NCBI RefSeq assembly: GCF_018732085.1
Contig: NZ_CP076103.1
Span: forward strand, 2,232,001 to 2,296,000
Direction of reading: 5' to 3'
Source of the DNA: Lysobacter capsici
Lineage (GTDB): Bacteria > Pseudomonadota > Gammaproteobacteria > Xanthomonadales > Xanthomonadaceae
Length of the DNA: 64,000 bases
Part shown: in pieces, positions 1 through 8,512 of the stretch
Layout: every line of letters begins with the position of its first letter
Numbering within the stretch: the first letter of the stretch is position 1
Made by a program: the position numbers and the translations under genes
The notes under the pieces: generated by a model
The model's input: only the letters and a program-made list of their open reading frames with translations
Databases searched by the model: none
What the model was told of the DNA's origin: nothing

Positions 1-207
1 GGCTTGGGCGCTGCGGGGGTCGGTCATGGGGGAATTGTGCGCTGGGTGGGTGAGGGGTGTGTAGTGATGGGAGGTGGGGTTTTGGGCGGCGGCGGTTTTC
101 GGTCGGGAGCTGAGTGTTGTTGCGCGGTATTTGGTTGTCGCTGTCCAGGCCGCGCAAGATGTTTTTTTTTGCCGTTGCCGTTGCTTTCAGTTTTAAGCCC
201 GAAGCCG
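1..207. other. Window edge, no gene recognised
   Basis: G-rich sequence before the first palindromic repeat. An open frame runs on the plus strand, but its product is compositionally biased (Gly, Cys, Arg) and reads into the repeat, so I do not call a gene. kdpD/kdpE, which often follow kdpC, are not visible; they could lie before the window. Confidence 0.5.
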
Positions 208-782
208 CGCAGTTCATCCAGCGCTGCGGAGCCCCTAAATCGCGTTAGCAAAAGCACACCCGGAGGGCGGCGCGCATGGATGCGCGCCGCGCGCCACCGG
301 GACATGGATGTCCCGTGTGGCGCGTGCCTGCGTCGGCATCGCTCTTGCGGGCTCTTGATTCACAAAAAAGCGTTTTTCTTTGGTTACCTTTCTTTTGTCG
401 CTTTAGACAAAAGAAAGTAACTCGGCCGCTTGCGGACGAAAGCCGTTGATCTTGCCTCTGGCTTCACAGGCTCTTAAAAGCTTCAAAGCTTTGAAGCTTT
501 TGAAGCTGCAAGCAAGATCAAAAGCTTCCGCCACTAAAGCGGCGGGTAACTTTCTTTTGTCCAGAGCCACAAAAGTCCGCCTGGATTCCCTTCGGTCAAA
601 AGTCACCAAAGAAAAAGGCGTTCCTGTTTCGAATCAAGAGCCGCGCGATCGGTGCTTGCGCAGGCATGCGCCACACGGGACATCCATGTCCCGGTGGCGC
701 ACGGCGTGCATCCTGCACGCCGCCCTCCGGGTGTGCTTTTGCTAACGCGAGTTCACGGCCTCGCAGTGCTGGATGAACTGCG
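208..782. repeat. Large palindromic repeat, copy A
   Basis: A ~575 bp imperfect inverted repeat. The left arm begins with GCAGTTCATCCAGCGCTGCG and the right arm ends with its near complement. From outside to centre each arm has the segment CACACCCGGAGGGCGGCG, a hairpin GGCGCGCATGGATGCGCGCC (right arm: a GGCGTGCA/TGCACGCC stem), a second hairpin CGGGACATGGATGTCCCG, and a segment GAAAAAGCGTTTTTCTTTGG or its relative. Then come an ACTTTCTTTTGTC-type stem and an AAGCTT-rich centre near 480-510. The right arm alone carries the extra module ending GATTCCCTTCGGTCAAAAG. Peptides translated from it are not genes. Related copies lie near 6.6, 34, 44.5-45.3 and 49.6 kb. Confidence 0.9.
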
Positions 783-795
783 TTGCTTCAGGCTC

Positions 796-850
796 AAGCC
801 AAAGCCAAAGCCAAAGCCAAAGCCACAGCCACAGCCACAGCCACAGCCAA
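796..850. repeat. AAAGCC / CACAGCC short tandem repeat
   Basis: A hexanucleotide tract of about four AAAGCC units, then several CACAGCC-type units, immediately outside the right arm of palindromic copy A. A related AAAGC tract sits at the same position outside the copy at 49.6-50.1 kb. Confidence 0.85.
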
Positions 851-916
851 AGGCGGAAGCGGAAGCCGGAACTATTGACGAAACCGAACGCGAACCTCGG
901 TGACTACAACGGCAAA

Positions 917-936
917 GCCCCGCATCGAAGCGGGGC
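917..936 (-). terminator. Hairpin after kdpC
   Basis: GCCCCGC and GCGGGGC form a 7 bp stem with a 6 nt loop, 21 nt past the kdpC stop. The following T-run on the minus strand is short (CTTTG), so this is a moderate terminator candidate. Confidence 0.5.
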
Positions 937-956
937 CTGCCGAAACTCATCGAAAC

Positions 957-1556
957 TCATCGCGCCGCATCCAACGCCAGATTGAGCTTGAGCACATTCA
1001 CACGCTCCATGCCGAGCACACCGAACTGAGGCGCCTCGGTGTTGGCCGCGATCAAGGCCTCCACCTGGGCCACACTGAGACCGCGTGCCTTGGCCACGCG
1101 CGCGGCCTGGATCTGCGCCGCGCGCGGGGACAGGTGCGGGTCCAGGCCGCCGCCGGACTGGGTCGCCAGTTCGGCGGGCACGTCGGCGATGGCGATGCCT
1201 TCGCGCTGCGCGATCGCCGCGGTGTCCTCGGCGATGCGCTTGCGCAGGTCGGGATTGCTGCGCGCCTGATTGCTGCCGGACGCGGCGGTCGGGTCGTACT
1301 TGGCCGCCGACGGGCGCGGCTGGAAGTACCTGGCGTCGGCGAACGGTTGCGCGATCAGCTCCGAGCCAATCGGGTGGCCGTCGTATCGGATGATCGAACC
1401 GACGGCCTGTGCAGGAAATGCGAGGCGCCCCAGCGCGGTGCCGGCCAGGGAATAGAGCAGGCCGAAGCCGAGCAGGGAGATCGCGGCGAACAGCAGCGGA
1501 GCGCGCAGGGAAACGCGATCGTCGAGGGTGAGCGGTTGGGCGGTTTGGGTGGTCAT
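957..1556 (-). CDS. kdpC: Potassium-transporting ATPase subunit KdpC
   Basis: Small membrane-anchored subunit of the KdpFABC potassium pump of the inner membrane, thought to help couple ATP hydrolysis by KdpB to transport through KdpA. The 199-residue product is near the usual ~190. It has a short polar N-terminus, one transmembrane helix at about residues 20-43 and a periplasmic domain with the family motifs YFQPRPSAA, SGSN and GGGLDPHLSP. An in-frame start 15 codons upstream exists, but the chosen ATG (MTTQTAQ) fits family length. It is the last gene of the operon, 88 bp after kdpB; that gap is unusually long because a repeat sits in it. Confidence 0.95.
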   Translation of the reverse strand: MTTQTAQPLTLDDRVSLRAPLLFAAISLLGFGLLYSLAGTALGRLAFPAQAVGSIIRYDGHPIGSELIAQPFADARYFQPRPSAAKYDPTAASGSNQARSNPDLRKRIAEDTAAIAQREGIAIADVPAELATQSGGGLDPHLSPRAAQIQAARVAKARGLSVAQVEALIAANTEAPQFGVLGMERVNVLKLNLALDAAR

Positions 1557-1589
1557 TGGAATGTCCTGTTGGGGCGGTGCGGGCGGCTG

Positions 1590-1644
1590 GCCCTCACCCA
1601 ACCCTCTCCCGCGAGCGGGAGAGGGCTTACTTGCGCGAGAGGGC
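1590..1644. repeat. REP-like palindrome between kdpB and kdpC
   Basis: CCCTCACCCAACCCTCTCCC followed by GCGAGCGGGAGAGGG forms a strong hairpin of a family also present at 29.6 kb. GAGAGGGCTTA occurs twice, once in the hairpin arm and once abutting the kdpB stop, which looks like a duplication. It lies inside the operon and could act as a processing or attenuation site between kdpB and kdpC. Confidence 0.8.
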
Positions 1645-3705
1645 TTAGAAAATCGCGACCAGCGCCATGTCGATCAGCTTGATCGCGACGAACGGCAGCA
1701 GCACGCCGCCCAGGCCGTAGACCAGCATGTTCCGGCGCAGCAGCGCGACCGCGGTGGCGGGCTTGAAGCGCACGCCGGCCAGGGCCAGCGGGATCAGCGC
1801 GGGGATGATCAGGGCGTTGAAGATCAACGCCGCGAGCACCGCGTTGCTCGGGCTCGACAAGTGCATGACGTTGAGCGCGGCCATCTGCGGGATCGCCGCG
1901 GCGAACAGCGCCGGCAGGATCGCGAAGTACTTCGACACGTCGTTGGCGAGCGAGAACGTGGTCAGCGCGCCGCGGGTGATCAGCTGTTGCTTGCCGACCT
2001 CGACCACCGCCAGCAGCTTGGCCGGATCGGAATCCAGATCGACCATGTTGCCGGCTTCCTTCGCCGCTTGCGTGCCCGAATTCATCGCCAGGCCGACGTC
2101 GGCCTGGGCCAGCGCCGGGGCGTCGTTGGTGCCGTCGCCGACCATCGCCACCAGGCGGCCGCCGGCCTGCTCGGCGCGAATGCGCGCGAGTTTGTCCTCG
2201 GGCCGCGCTTCGGCGATGTAGTCGTCGACGCCGGCTTCGGCCGCGATCGCCGCGGCGGTCAGCGGGTTGTCGCCGGTGATCATCACCGTGCGCACGCCCA
2301 TCGCCCGCAACCGCGCGAAACGTTCCTTCACGCCATGCTTGACCACGTCCGACAACTCGACCACGCCGAGCACGTGGCGGCCCTCGGCCACCACCAGCGG
2401 AGTGGCGCCGTTGCGCGCGACCTGTTCGATGCGCGCATTGAGTTCGGGCAGCACCTCGCCGCCGAGCGCGCGCACGTACTGGCTGATCGCATCGCCCGCG
2501 CCCTTGCGGATCGCACGCGCGCCGCCGGGGTAATCGGCCGGCAGGTCGACGCCGGACATGCGCGTCTGCGCGGTGAACTGCAGATAGTCGGCGCGTTCGG
2601 GTTCCGGCGTCACGCTGTGTTGCTCGCGCGCCAGGCGCACGATCGACTTGCCTTCGGGCGTGGGATCGGCGAGCGAGGACAACAGCGCCGCATCGCGCAA
2701 CTGCGAATGGTCGACGCCGGCGATCGGATGGAACGCGGTCGCCTGACGGTCGCCGAAGGTGATGGTGCCGGTCTTGTCCAGCAGCAGCACGTCGACGTCG
2801 CCGGCCACTTCCACCGCCTTGCCGGATTTCGCCAGCACGTTGGCCGACAGCGCGCGGTTCATGCCGGCGATGCCGATCGCCGGTAACAGGCCGCCGATGG
2901 TGGTCGGGATCAGGCAGACCAGCAGCGCGATCAGCAGCAGCGGATCGAGTTTGGCGCCGACGAAACCGGCGAACAGCGGCAAGGTCGCGACCACGATCAG
3001 GAAGGTCAGGGTCATCGCCGCGAGCAGCATGGTCAGGGCGATTTCGTTCGGCGTCTTCTGCCGGTTGGCGCCTTCGACCAGGGCGATCATGCGGTCGAGG
3101 AAGCTGTGGCCCGGTTCGGCGCTGACTTCGATCACGATCTCGTCGGACAACACCTTGGTGCCGCCGATCACGCCGGAGCGGTCGGTGCCGGCTTCGCGCA
3201 GCACCGGCGCGGATTCGCCGGTGACCGCCGATTCGTTGATCGTGGCCATGCCCTTGACGATTTCGCCGTCGGCCGGGATCAGCTCGTTGGCCGAGACGAT
3301 CACCCGGTCGCCGGGCTTGAGCGTCGAGGCCGGCACCCGGGTTTCGTTCTTGCCGACCGTGTCGAGCTTGCGCGCGACCAGGTCGCGCCGCGCTGCGCGC
3401 AACGAAGCTGCCTGGCCGCGGCCGCGCGCTTCGGCGACCGCTTCGGCGAAGTTGGCGAACAACACCGTCACCAGCAGGATCACGGTGACCGCGATACCGA
3501 ACGCGGCATTGCCGGGAACGAAGATCGTGATCAGTGCGGCCAGCACCGTGCCGAGCAGGACGATGGCCATGATAGGGCTGCGCAGGGCATGCCGCGGCGA
3601 GAGCTTGACGAAGGATTCGAGCATCGCCGCGCGCAGGCCGGCGGCGTCGAGGCCGGCCATTGCGGTGTTGCGGCGTTGTACACCGAGATGAGTTTGTTCG
3701 GTCAC
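1645..3705 (-). CDS. kdpB: Potassium-transporting P-type ATPase subunit KdpB
   Basis: Catalytic P-type ATPase subunit of the Kdp pump. It hydrolyses ATP through a phospho-aspartate intermediate to drive potassium uptake. 686 residues (E. coli 682). Visible are the actuator-domain TGES loop at 162-165 (its Ser is the reported inhibitory phosphorylation site in E. coli), the phosphorylation motif DKTGT with D310, the GDGTNDAPALA hinge motif and seven or so hydrophobic segments. The start is GTG at 3705: GAGG lies 9 nt upstream, kdpA ends 11 nt upstream, and the protein then begins MTEQTHLG. The open frame continues upstream but only over kdpA sequence. Confidence 0.96.
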   Translation of the reverse strand: MTEQTHLGVQRRNTAMAGLDAAGLRAAMLESFVKLSPRHALRSPIMAIVLLGTVLAALITIFVPGNAAFGIAVTVILLVTVLFANFAEAVAEARGRGQAASLRAARRDLVARKLDTVGKNETRVPASTLKPGDRVIVSANELIPADGEIVKGMATINESAVTGESAPVLREAGTDRSGVIGGTKVLSDEIVIEVSAEPGHSFLDRMIALVEGANRQKTPNEIALTMLLAAMTLTFLIVVATLPLFAGFVGAKLDPLLLIALLVCLIPTTIGGLLPAIGIAGMNRALSANVLAKSGKAVEVAGDVDVLLLDKTGTITFGDRQATAFHPIAGVDHSQLRDAALLSSLADPTPEGKSIVRLAREQHSVTPEPERADYLQFTAQTRMSGVDLPADYPGGARAIRKGAGDAISQYVRALGGEVLPELNARIEQVARNGATPLVVAEGRHVLGVVELSDVVKHGVKERFARLRAMGVRTVMITGDNPLTAAAIAAEAGVDDYIAEARPEDKLARIRAEQAGGRLVAMVGDGTNDAPALAQADVGLAMNSGTQAAKEAGNMVDLDSDPAKLLAVVEVGKQQLITRGALTTFSLANDVSKYFAILPALFAAAIPQMAALNVMHLSSPSNAVLAALIFNALIIPALIPLALAGVRFKPATAVALLRRNMLVYGLGGVLLPFVAIKLIDMALVAIF

Positions 3706-3716
3706 GTGGGCGTACC

Positions 3717-5465
3717 TCAGAGAGCGGGGCTGCTGAGCGCCGGCGCGGCGCTCGCAGACAGCGTCAGGTGATCGGCGATTGGGCCGAGCACCAGCGCGGG
3801 CATGAATTGCAGGACGGTCAGGATCACGATCACCGCGATCAAGGTCATGGCGAAGGTCGGGGTTTCGGCGTGCAGGGTGCCGGCGCTTTCCGGGGCGACG
3901 CGCTTGCGTGCGAGCAAGCCGGCGACCGCGAGTGGAATCAGCAGCGCCGGATAGCGGCCCAATGCGAGCACCGCGGCGCAGCTCAGGTTCCACCAGTAAG
4001 TCGCATCGCCAAGGCCTTCAAAACCCGAGCCGTTGTTGGCGAACGCCGAGGTGTACTCGTAGAACACCTGGCTGATGCCGTGGAAGCCGGGATTGGAATT
4101 GCCGGTGATCGAAGGAACGCCCAAGGTGATCGCGCTGAAGCCGAGCACCACCAGCGGTTGCAGCAGGATCAGCAACGCCAGCAGCCGCACCTCGGGCGCT
4201 TCGATCTTGCGGCCGAACAACTCCGGCGTGCGTCCGGTCATCAGCCCGGCCAGGAACACCGACAGCAGCAGATACACCAGGAACTGCTGCAGGCCGCAGC
4301 CGATGCCGCCCCAGATCGCGTTGATCAGCATGTTGACCATCGCCATCGCGCCGGTCAGCGGCGCCAGCGAATCGTGCATGCCGTTGACCGAGCCGTTGCT
4401 GCTCTGGGTGGTCAGCGCGGTCCACAGCGCGGTATCGCTGGCGCCGAAGCGGGTTTCCTTACCTTCCATCAACGCCGCGTCCGTGCGGGTGGACGAATAC
4501 GCTTCCGAACCCACGGTCAGACCGGTCGACAGCACCGACATCAACAGCATGCTGCCGAACACCAGTGCGGTGAGTTTGCGCCGGCCGGTGAACGGGCCGA
4601 CCATGAAGGTCACCGCGACCGGGATCAGGATCAGCGCCAGGGTTTCGAGCAGGTTCGCGAACGGCGTCGGATTTTCCAGCGGCACCGCGCTGTTCGGGCC
4701 GTACCAGCCGCCGCCGTTGGTGCCGAGCTGCTTGGCCGCGACCATGGCAGCGACAGGTCCCACGGGTATCTTCTGATCTTTCAGCCCGGCGCTCTGGTCG
4801 AGCGGCGAAACCGTTGCGGCGCCTTGCAAGGTCGAAGGCACGCCCTGCGAGGTCAGCAACACGGCCCACACCAGACACAGCGGCAGCATGAAGCGCAGCG
4901 TCGCGCGGGTGACATCGACCCAGTAGTTGCCCAGATCGCGCGGCGCGCCTTCGGCTTGAGCGCCGGCAGCGGCCACATGCGCGAGCGCCTGACGGCCGCC
5001 GAACAGACCGCGCAGGGTCGCGACCACGATCGCCAGGCCCATCATCGGCGTCACCACCTGCAGGCCGACGATGCCGACCATCTGCGACAGATAGCTCAGC
5101 TGCGCCTGGCCGGAGTAGTGCTGCTGATTGGTGTTGGTGAGGAACGACACCATCGTGTGCAGCGCGGTGTCCCAGCGCATGTTGGGAATGGCGTCTGGAT
5201 TGAACGGCAGCCAGGCCTGGGTCATGAACAACACCCAGACCAATATCGCAAGCACGAGGTTGCTGAGCGCGAACGCCAGCGCGTAACCGCGCCAGCTCAT
5301 GCCGCGCGCGGGATCGACGCCGAGCACGCGGTAGATCGCGCCTTCGATCGGCGCGAACACCGCGTCCAGGCGCGAACGATCGCCGCGCATGACCCGCGCC
5401 AGGTACAGGCCGAGCGGCCATCCCAGGCCGACGGCGAGCGCGAATACGAGAAAGATTTCGATCAT
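3717..5465 (-). CDS. kdpA: Potassium-transporting ATPase subunit KdpA
   Basis: Channel-like subunit of the Kdp pump, related to the SKT/Trk superfamily, which binds and translocates potassium. 582 residues (E. coli 557). The four selectivity-filter segments are visible: TNTNQQHYSG, TNGGGWYGPNS, TQSSNGSVNGM and ANNGSGFEGLG. About ten hydrophobic helices follow the start MIEIFLVFALAVGLGWPLG. It lies 136 bp after kdpF and 11 bp before kdpB. Confidence 0.97.
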   Translation of the reverse strand: MIEIFLVFALAVGLGWPLGLYLARVMRGDRSRLDAVFAPIEGAIYRVLGVDPARGMSWRGYALAFALSNLVLAILVWVLFMTQAWLPFNPDAIPNMRWDTALHTMVSFLTNTNQQHYSGQAQLSYLSQMVGIVGLQVVTPMMGLAIVVATLRGLFGGRQALAHVAAAGAQAEGAPRDLGNYWVDVTRATLRFMLPLCLVWAVLLTSQGVPSTLQGAATVSPLDQSAGLKDQKIPVGPVAAMVAAKQLGTNGGGWYGPNSAVPLENPTPFANLLETLALILIPVAVTFMVGPFTGRRKLTALVFGSMLLMSVLSTGLTVGSEAYSSTRTDAALMEGKETRFGASDTALWTALTTQSSNGSVNGMHDSLAPLTGAMAMVNMLINAIWGGIGCGLQQFLVYLLLSVFLAGLMTGRTPELFGRKIEAPEVRLLALLILLQPLVVLGFSAITLGVPSITGNSNPGFHGISQVFYEYTSAFANNGSGFEGLGDATYWWNLSCAAVLALGRYPALLIPLAVAGLLARKRVAPESAGTLHAETPTFAMTLIAVIVILTVLQFMPALVLGPIADHLTLSASAAPALSSPAL

Positions 5466-5522
5466 GGTGAAGCACCGGGCGGTGAGAGATCCGCGGCGGC
5501 GCGTCCGGCGCCGTTACGGATC

Positions 5523-5551
5523 GCGCGGCGACGAGAGGATCGTCGCCGCGC
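5523..5551 (-). other. Perfect 12 bp hairpin between kdpF and kdpA
   Basis: GCGCGGCGACGA and TCGTCGCCGCGC are perfect complements around a 5 nt loop (GAGGA on plus, TCCTC on minus). No T-run follows on the minus strand, so it is not an obvious terminator. In the kdp mRNA it would fold 58 nt before the kdpA start, a place suited to mRNA processing or stoichiometry control. Confidence 0.75.
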
Positions 5552-5601
5552 TGGGGAAGTTGATGCGGATCGTTCCGTGGTCCGCGGTGCGGCTGCGCGG
5601 A

Positions 5602-5694
5602 CTAGAAGTCCTCGGGACGCAGCACGACGTAGAGCAGGTAGGCGGCGGCCACCAGGACCGAGATCGCGCACACCAATGAAAGCCAGCCGGGCAT
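5602..5694 (-). CDS. kdpF: Potassium-transporting ATPase subunit KdpF
   Basis: A 30-residue single-helix peptide (MPGWLSLVCAISVLVAAAYL then LYVVLRPEDF) that stabilises the KdpABC complex in the inner membrane in E. coli (29 residues there). Length, one hydrophobic helix and the LRPEDF-type tail match the family (typically L-x-PE-x-F). It starts 14 nt after the outer-membrane gene and precedes kdpA by 136 bp. Confidence 0.95.
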   Translation of the reverse strand: MPGWLSLVCAISVLVAAAYLLYVVLRPEDF

Positions 5695-5708
5695 GGTCGT
5701 TGCTCCTG

Positions 5709-6455
5709 TCAGAAGGACGCCTGCACGGCCGCTTCGATGCGCGAGCCGGCAAGCGAGTCGCCGAAGATCCGCTCGGCGTTGTGATCGGTGGCGTGCGCGC
5801 TCAGGCGCAGTTCGAACGGCGCTTTCACCGCCCAGATCGCGCTGAGCTGACCGTGGCTGTAGCTGCGGTCGTAGACGTCGTCGAGAAAATAGTGGCCGAG
5901 CGCGGCTTCGAAGCGCAGCGCGTCGTTGATCGGGAAGCGCGCGCCGATTTGCGAATAGATGCCGCGCTCCTTGCTGCCCAGCGCTTCGTTCGAATAACCC
6001 AGCGACAGCCAGTAGTTGTCGCGCCAGGTCACGGTGCCGTTGAGCTCGGTCCAGTTCAGATCGGTGGTCGTGGACGGATAGCGGTAATGCAGGACGTTGA
6101 CGTCCAGCGCCCAGTCCTGGGCGATCTTGCCGGCCCAGCCGACGGTGAAATCGAGTTCGCTGCTGGCGTGGGTGTCCGGCGCGAACTCGACGTTCGAGCC
6201 CCAGATCGAGCCGTAGAAGCCGTTGTCGGCGGCGGCCTTGAAGCCGACCTGCACGGCCGGATCGCCCTGGGTTTGCGAGCTGCCGCGCCAGACGTAATCG
6301 CTGGTCAGCGCGGCCGAGCCGGTGAAGCTCGCGCCGGAGGATTCGGCCGCGTGCGCGCGGGTGCCCAGCGCGAGCAGGCCGATGCCGGCGCAGACCGCCA
6401 GGACCAGCGGAAGGGCGGCCTCGCGGCTGCGGAACAGGTGATGCGACGACGACAT
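5709..6455 (-). CDS. TorF/TIGR02001-family outer-membrane protein in the kdp operon
   Basis: Predicted outer-membrane beta-barrel or putative porin of the TIGR02001 (TorF-like) family. 248 residues. There is a signal peptide with probable cleavage after AHA near residue 36, then the typical opening ASFTGSAALTSDYVWRGSSQ, alternating aromatic strands, and a C-terminal Phe (EAAVQASF) as in barrel proteins. It ends 14 nt before kdpF and so is very likely co-transcribed with the pump. This suggests a role in potassium or osmotic adaptation, for instance an outer-membrane pore feeding Kdp. That role is inference; the family has no firm function. Confidence 0.88.
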   Translation of the reverse strand: MSSSHHLFRSREAALPLVLAVCAGIGLLALGTRAHAAESSGASFTGSAALTSDYVWRGSSQTQGDPAVQVGFKAAADNGFYGSIWGSNVEFAPDTHASSELDFTVGWAGKIAQDWALDVNVLHYRYPSTTTDLNWTELNGTVTWRDNYWLSLGYSNEALGSKERGIYSQIGARFPINDALRFEAALGHYFLDDVYDRSYSHGQLSAIWAVKAPFELRLSAHATDHNAERIFGDSLAGSRIEAAVQASF

Positions 6456-6517
6456 GTGAGGTATCCGGGAATGGGCAACGAGGCCGGTCTGGCCACGGCG
6501 TCATTCTCGGAACATGG

Positions 6518-6590
6518 GGCGTAAAGCCGCTATTTCGTGCGGGCGGTCACGGCGTAAATTTGTCGTAAACAATGGGCGTTGCGGCGTAAA
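6518..6590 (-). promoter_or_regulatory. Candidate KdpE operator: helically phased TTTACG repeats
   Basis: Four copies of TTTACG(C/A)C read on the minus strand, starting on plus at 6518, 6551, 6562 and 6583, that is 33, 11 and 21 bp apart (about whole helical turns). The pair at 6551-6569 reads TTTACG-N5-TTTACG. The E. coli KdpE site as I recall it has two TTTA(T/C)A half-sites 11 bp apart upstream of kdpFABC. The array lies 63-135 bp upstream of the first gene of this operon. Binding by KdpE is inference. Confidence 0.65.
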
Positions 6591-6631
6591 TCGCGGCGGC
6601 GAGGGCAACCCCGCTTTTTTGCCAGGTATCG

Positions 6632-7227
6632 CGCAGTTCATCCAGCGCTGCGAGGCATGTAGCTCGCGAGAACAACAGCACACCCGGAGGGCGGCGTGCA
6701 GGATGCACGCCGTGCGCCACCGGGACATGGATGTCCCGTGTGGCGCATGCCCGCGTCGGCAACGGCCTTGCGGGCACTTGATTCAAGAAAAAGCGTTTTT
6801 CTTTGGTTACCTTTTGACCGAAGGGAATCCAGACGGACTTTTGTCGCTTTAGACAAAAGAAAGTAACTCGGCCGCTTGCGGACGAAAGCCGTTGATCTTG
6901 CCTCTGGCTTCATAAGCTCTAGAGCTTCAAAACTTTGAAGCCTTTAGAGCAGCAAGCAGGATCAAAAGCTTCCGCCACTAAAGCGGCGGGTCACTTTCTT
7001 TTGTCTAGAGCGACAAAAGTCCGTCTGGATTCCCTTCGGTCAAAAGGTAACCAAAGAAAAACGCTTTTTTCTTGAATCAAGTGCCCGCAAGTGCGGAGCT
7101 TACGCGGGCACGCGCCACACGGGACATCCATGTCCCGGTGGCGCGCGACGCGCATCCCTGCGCGTCGCCCTCCGGGTGTGCTGTTGTTCTCGCGAGTTAG
7201 TCGCTTCGCAGCGCTGGATGAACTGCG
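6632..7227. repeat. Large palindromic repeat, copy B
   Basis: A ~596 bp relative of copy A with the same outer boundary (GCAGTTCATCCAGCGCTGCG). Hairpin I is a GGCGTGCA/TGCACGCC stem on the left and a GCGACGCGCA/TGCGCGTCGC stem on the right. Hairpin II is CGGGACATGGATGTCCCG. Both arms carry the optional module GACCGAAGGGAATCCAGACG. The right end is followed after 30 bp by a REP pair. It sits upstream of the kdp operon region. No protein is called here. Confidence 0.9.
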
Positions 7228-7257
7228 TGGATTGGGGCAAAAGCCACATGGCCTACC

Positions 7258-7570
7258 TGTAGGAGCGGCGCAAGCCGCGACCGCGTTGTGGCCGATTGCG
7301 TCGTCACTGAGGGGTAGGCGTGATGTCGCGCTCGTTGCGGCGGTTCGCGTCGCGGTTGCGGTGTCGCGGTCGCGGCTTGCGCCGCTCCTACAGTGGGCTA
7401 CGCACATGCTGTGGATCGTGGTGAATCGCAGCCGATGTAGGAGCGGCGTGAGCCGCGACCGCGTTGTCGCCGATCGCGTCGTTTCTGCGAGGTTGCCGCG
7501 ATGTTGCGCTGGCTACGGCGGCTTGCGTCGTGGTCGCGGTGTCGCGGTCGCGGCTTGCGCCGCTCCTACA
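7258..7570. repeat. Two head-to-head REP pairs (REPIN-like)
   Basis: Direct elements TGTAGGAGCGGCGCAAGCCG at 7258 and 7436 (the second with CGTGAG in the loop) and inverted partners at 7365-7392 and 7543-7570 make two pairs of ~130 bp. Each element is a small hairpin (GCGGCGCAAGCCGC) preceded by GTAG, the usual architecture of REPs mobilised by RAYT transposases. No RAYT gene is in this window. Confidence 0.9.
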
Positions 7571-7651
7571 GGGAGATACGCGACATGCCGGGTATCGTGG
7601 TGGCGCGCAGGTGCATCCGCGCGGAAATCGGCGGCTCACGCCGTACGACAA

Positions 7652-8512
7652 TCAATCGCGCAGCAACGCCTTCACCACCGCCTCGGGCTGTTTCATCCAG
7701 GCGAAATGATCGGCCCGCACGCCCAGGTCGTTCGTGCCCAGTTCGGTCGCCTCGACCTGCGCGCGCGGCAGTTTCGACAACAGGAAATCCTGCGAGGCGT
7801 GCGGTACCAGCCAGTCGTCGACCATGCGCACGACACGCAGATCGACCTCGACCTGGGCCATGCCGGCTTCCATGTCGGCGTCGATGCCGGGCGCGGCGTA
7901 GCGACCGCTTAAGGCGGTGCGGGCCCAGTCGGCGATCAGGCTGCGCGCTTCGTTGCCGCCGAAGCCGATGCGGCGGCCGGGCAGGGTGCCGTTGACCTGC
8001 GACAGCCACGGCAGGAAGCGGTAGATCATCGGCATCGCCAGACGCCGCGGCATGGGCCAGGTCGGCCAATACGGCGCGCCGCTGGCGGTCAGCCACAGGC
8101 GGGTCGGGATCGCCGGATCATTCTGCAGCTTCGCCAGCCCGAGCCGCATGCAGGCCATCTGTCCGCCGAGGCTGTGTCCGCCGATGATGCGCGGGACGCC
8201 GGGCAGCGCGCGCGCGACCGCCGCGTCGCTGACCGGCAAATCGTCCAGCAGCAAGCTGCGGTAACCCCAGTCGCTCTTGCGGCTCGCGCGCTGGTTGCTG
8301 CTGCCGTTGCCGCGCCATTCGTGGACGAACACGGCGATGCCGCGCGCCGCCAGCGCGTGCGCGAACGGCAGGTAGTGGCGCGCAGCGACGCCGAGCGCGG
8401 GCAGCCACAGCAGGCTGGCGCCGGGACGCGGCGGGATCGAGGCGATCAGCGACCAGCGATGGCCGTCGGCGGCGCGCAGCGAGCGTTCTTCGGCGACGGT
8501 CGACTCAAGCAC
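7652..8512 (-). CDS. Alpha/beta-fold hydrolase, serine-hydrolase type
   Basis: Predicted cytosolic alpha/beta hydrolase of 286 residues; substrate unknown. The nucleophile elbow GGHSLGGQ puts the Ser at residue 114, after a substrate-cap-like region with HEWRGNGSS. A late Asp (MVDDWLVP) and His (RADHFAWM) supply the rest of a plausible triad. I start it at GTG 8512, which overlaps the thiD stop by 8 nt, giving translational coupling; the open frame further upstream only repeats thiD sequence. Pairing with thiD does not prove a thiamine role. Confidence 0.8.
   Translation of the reverse strand: MLESTVAEERSLRAADGHRWSLIASIPPRPGASLLWLPALGVAARHYLPFAHALAARGIAVFVHEWRGNGSSNQRASRKSDWGYRSLLLDDLPVSDAAVARALPGVPRIIGGHSLGGQMACMRLGLAKLQNDPAIPTRLWLTASGAPYWPTWPMPRRLAMPMIYRFLPWLSQVNGTLPGRRIGFGGNEARSLIADWARTALSGRYAAPGIDADMEAGMAQVEVDLRVVRMVDDWLVPHASQDFLLSKLPRAQVEATELGTNDLGVRADHFAWMKQPEAVVKALLRD

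Noticed and set aside
446..903. Small proteins inside the palindromic repeats (for example with DIHVPVAHG or HPARRPPGVLL)
   Set aside because: The same peptides occur in all repeat copies in several frames, both strands and without ribosome-binding sites; they are translations of hairpins.
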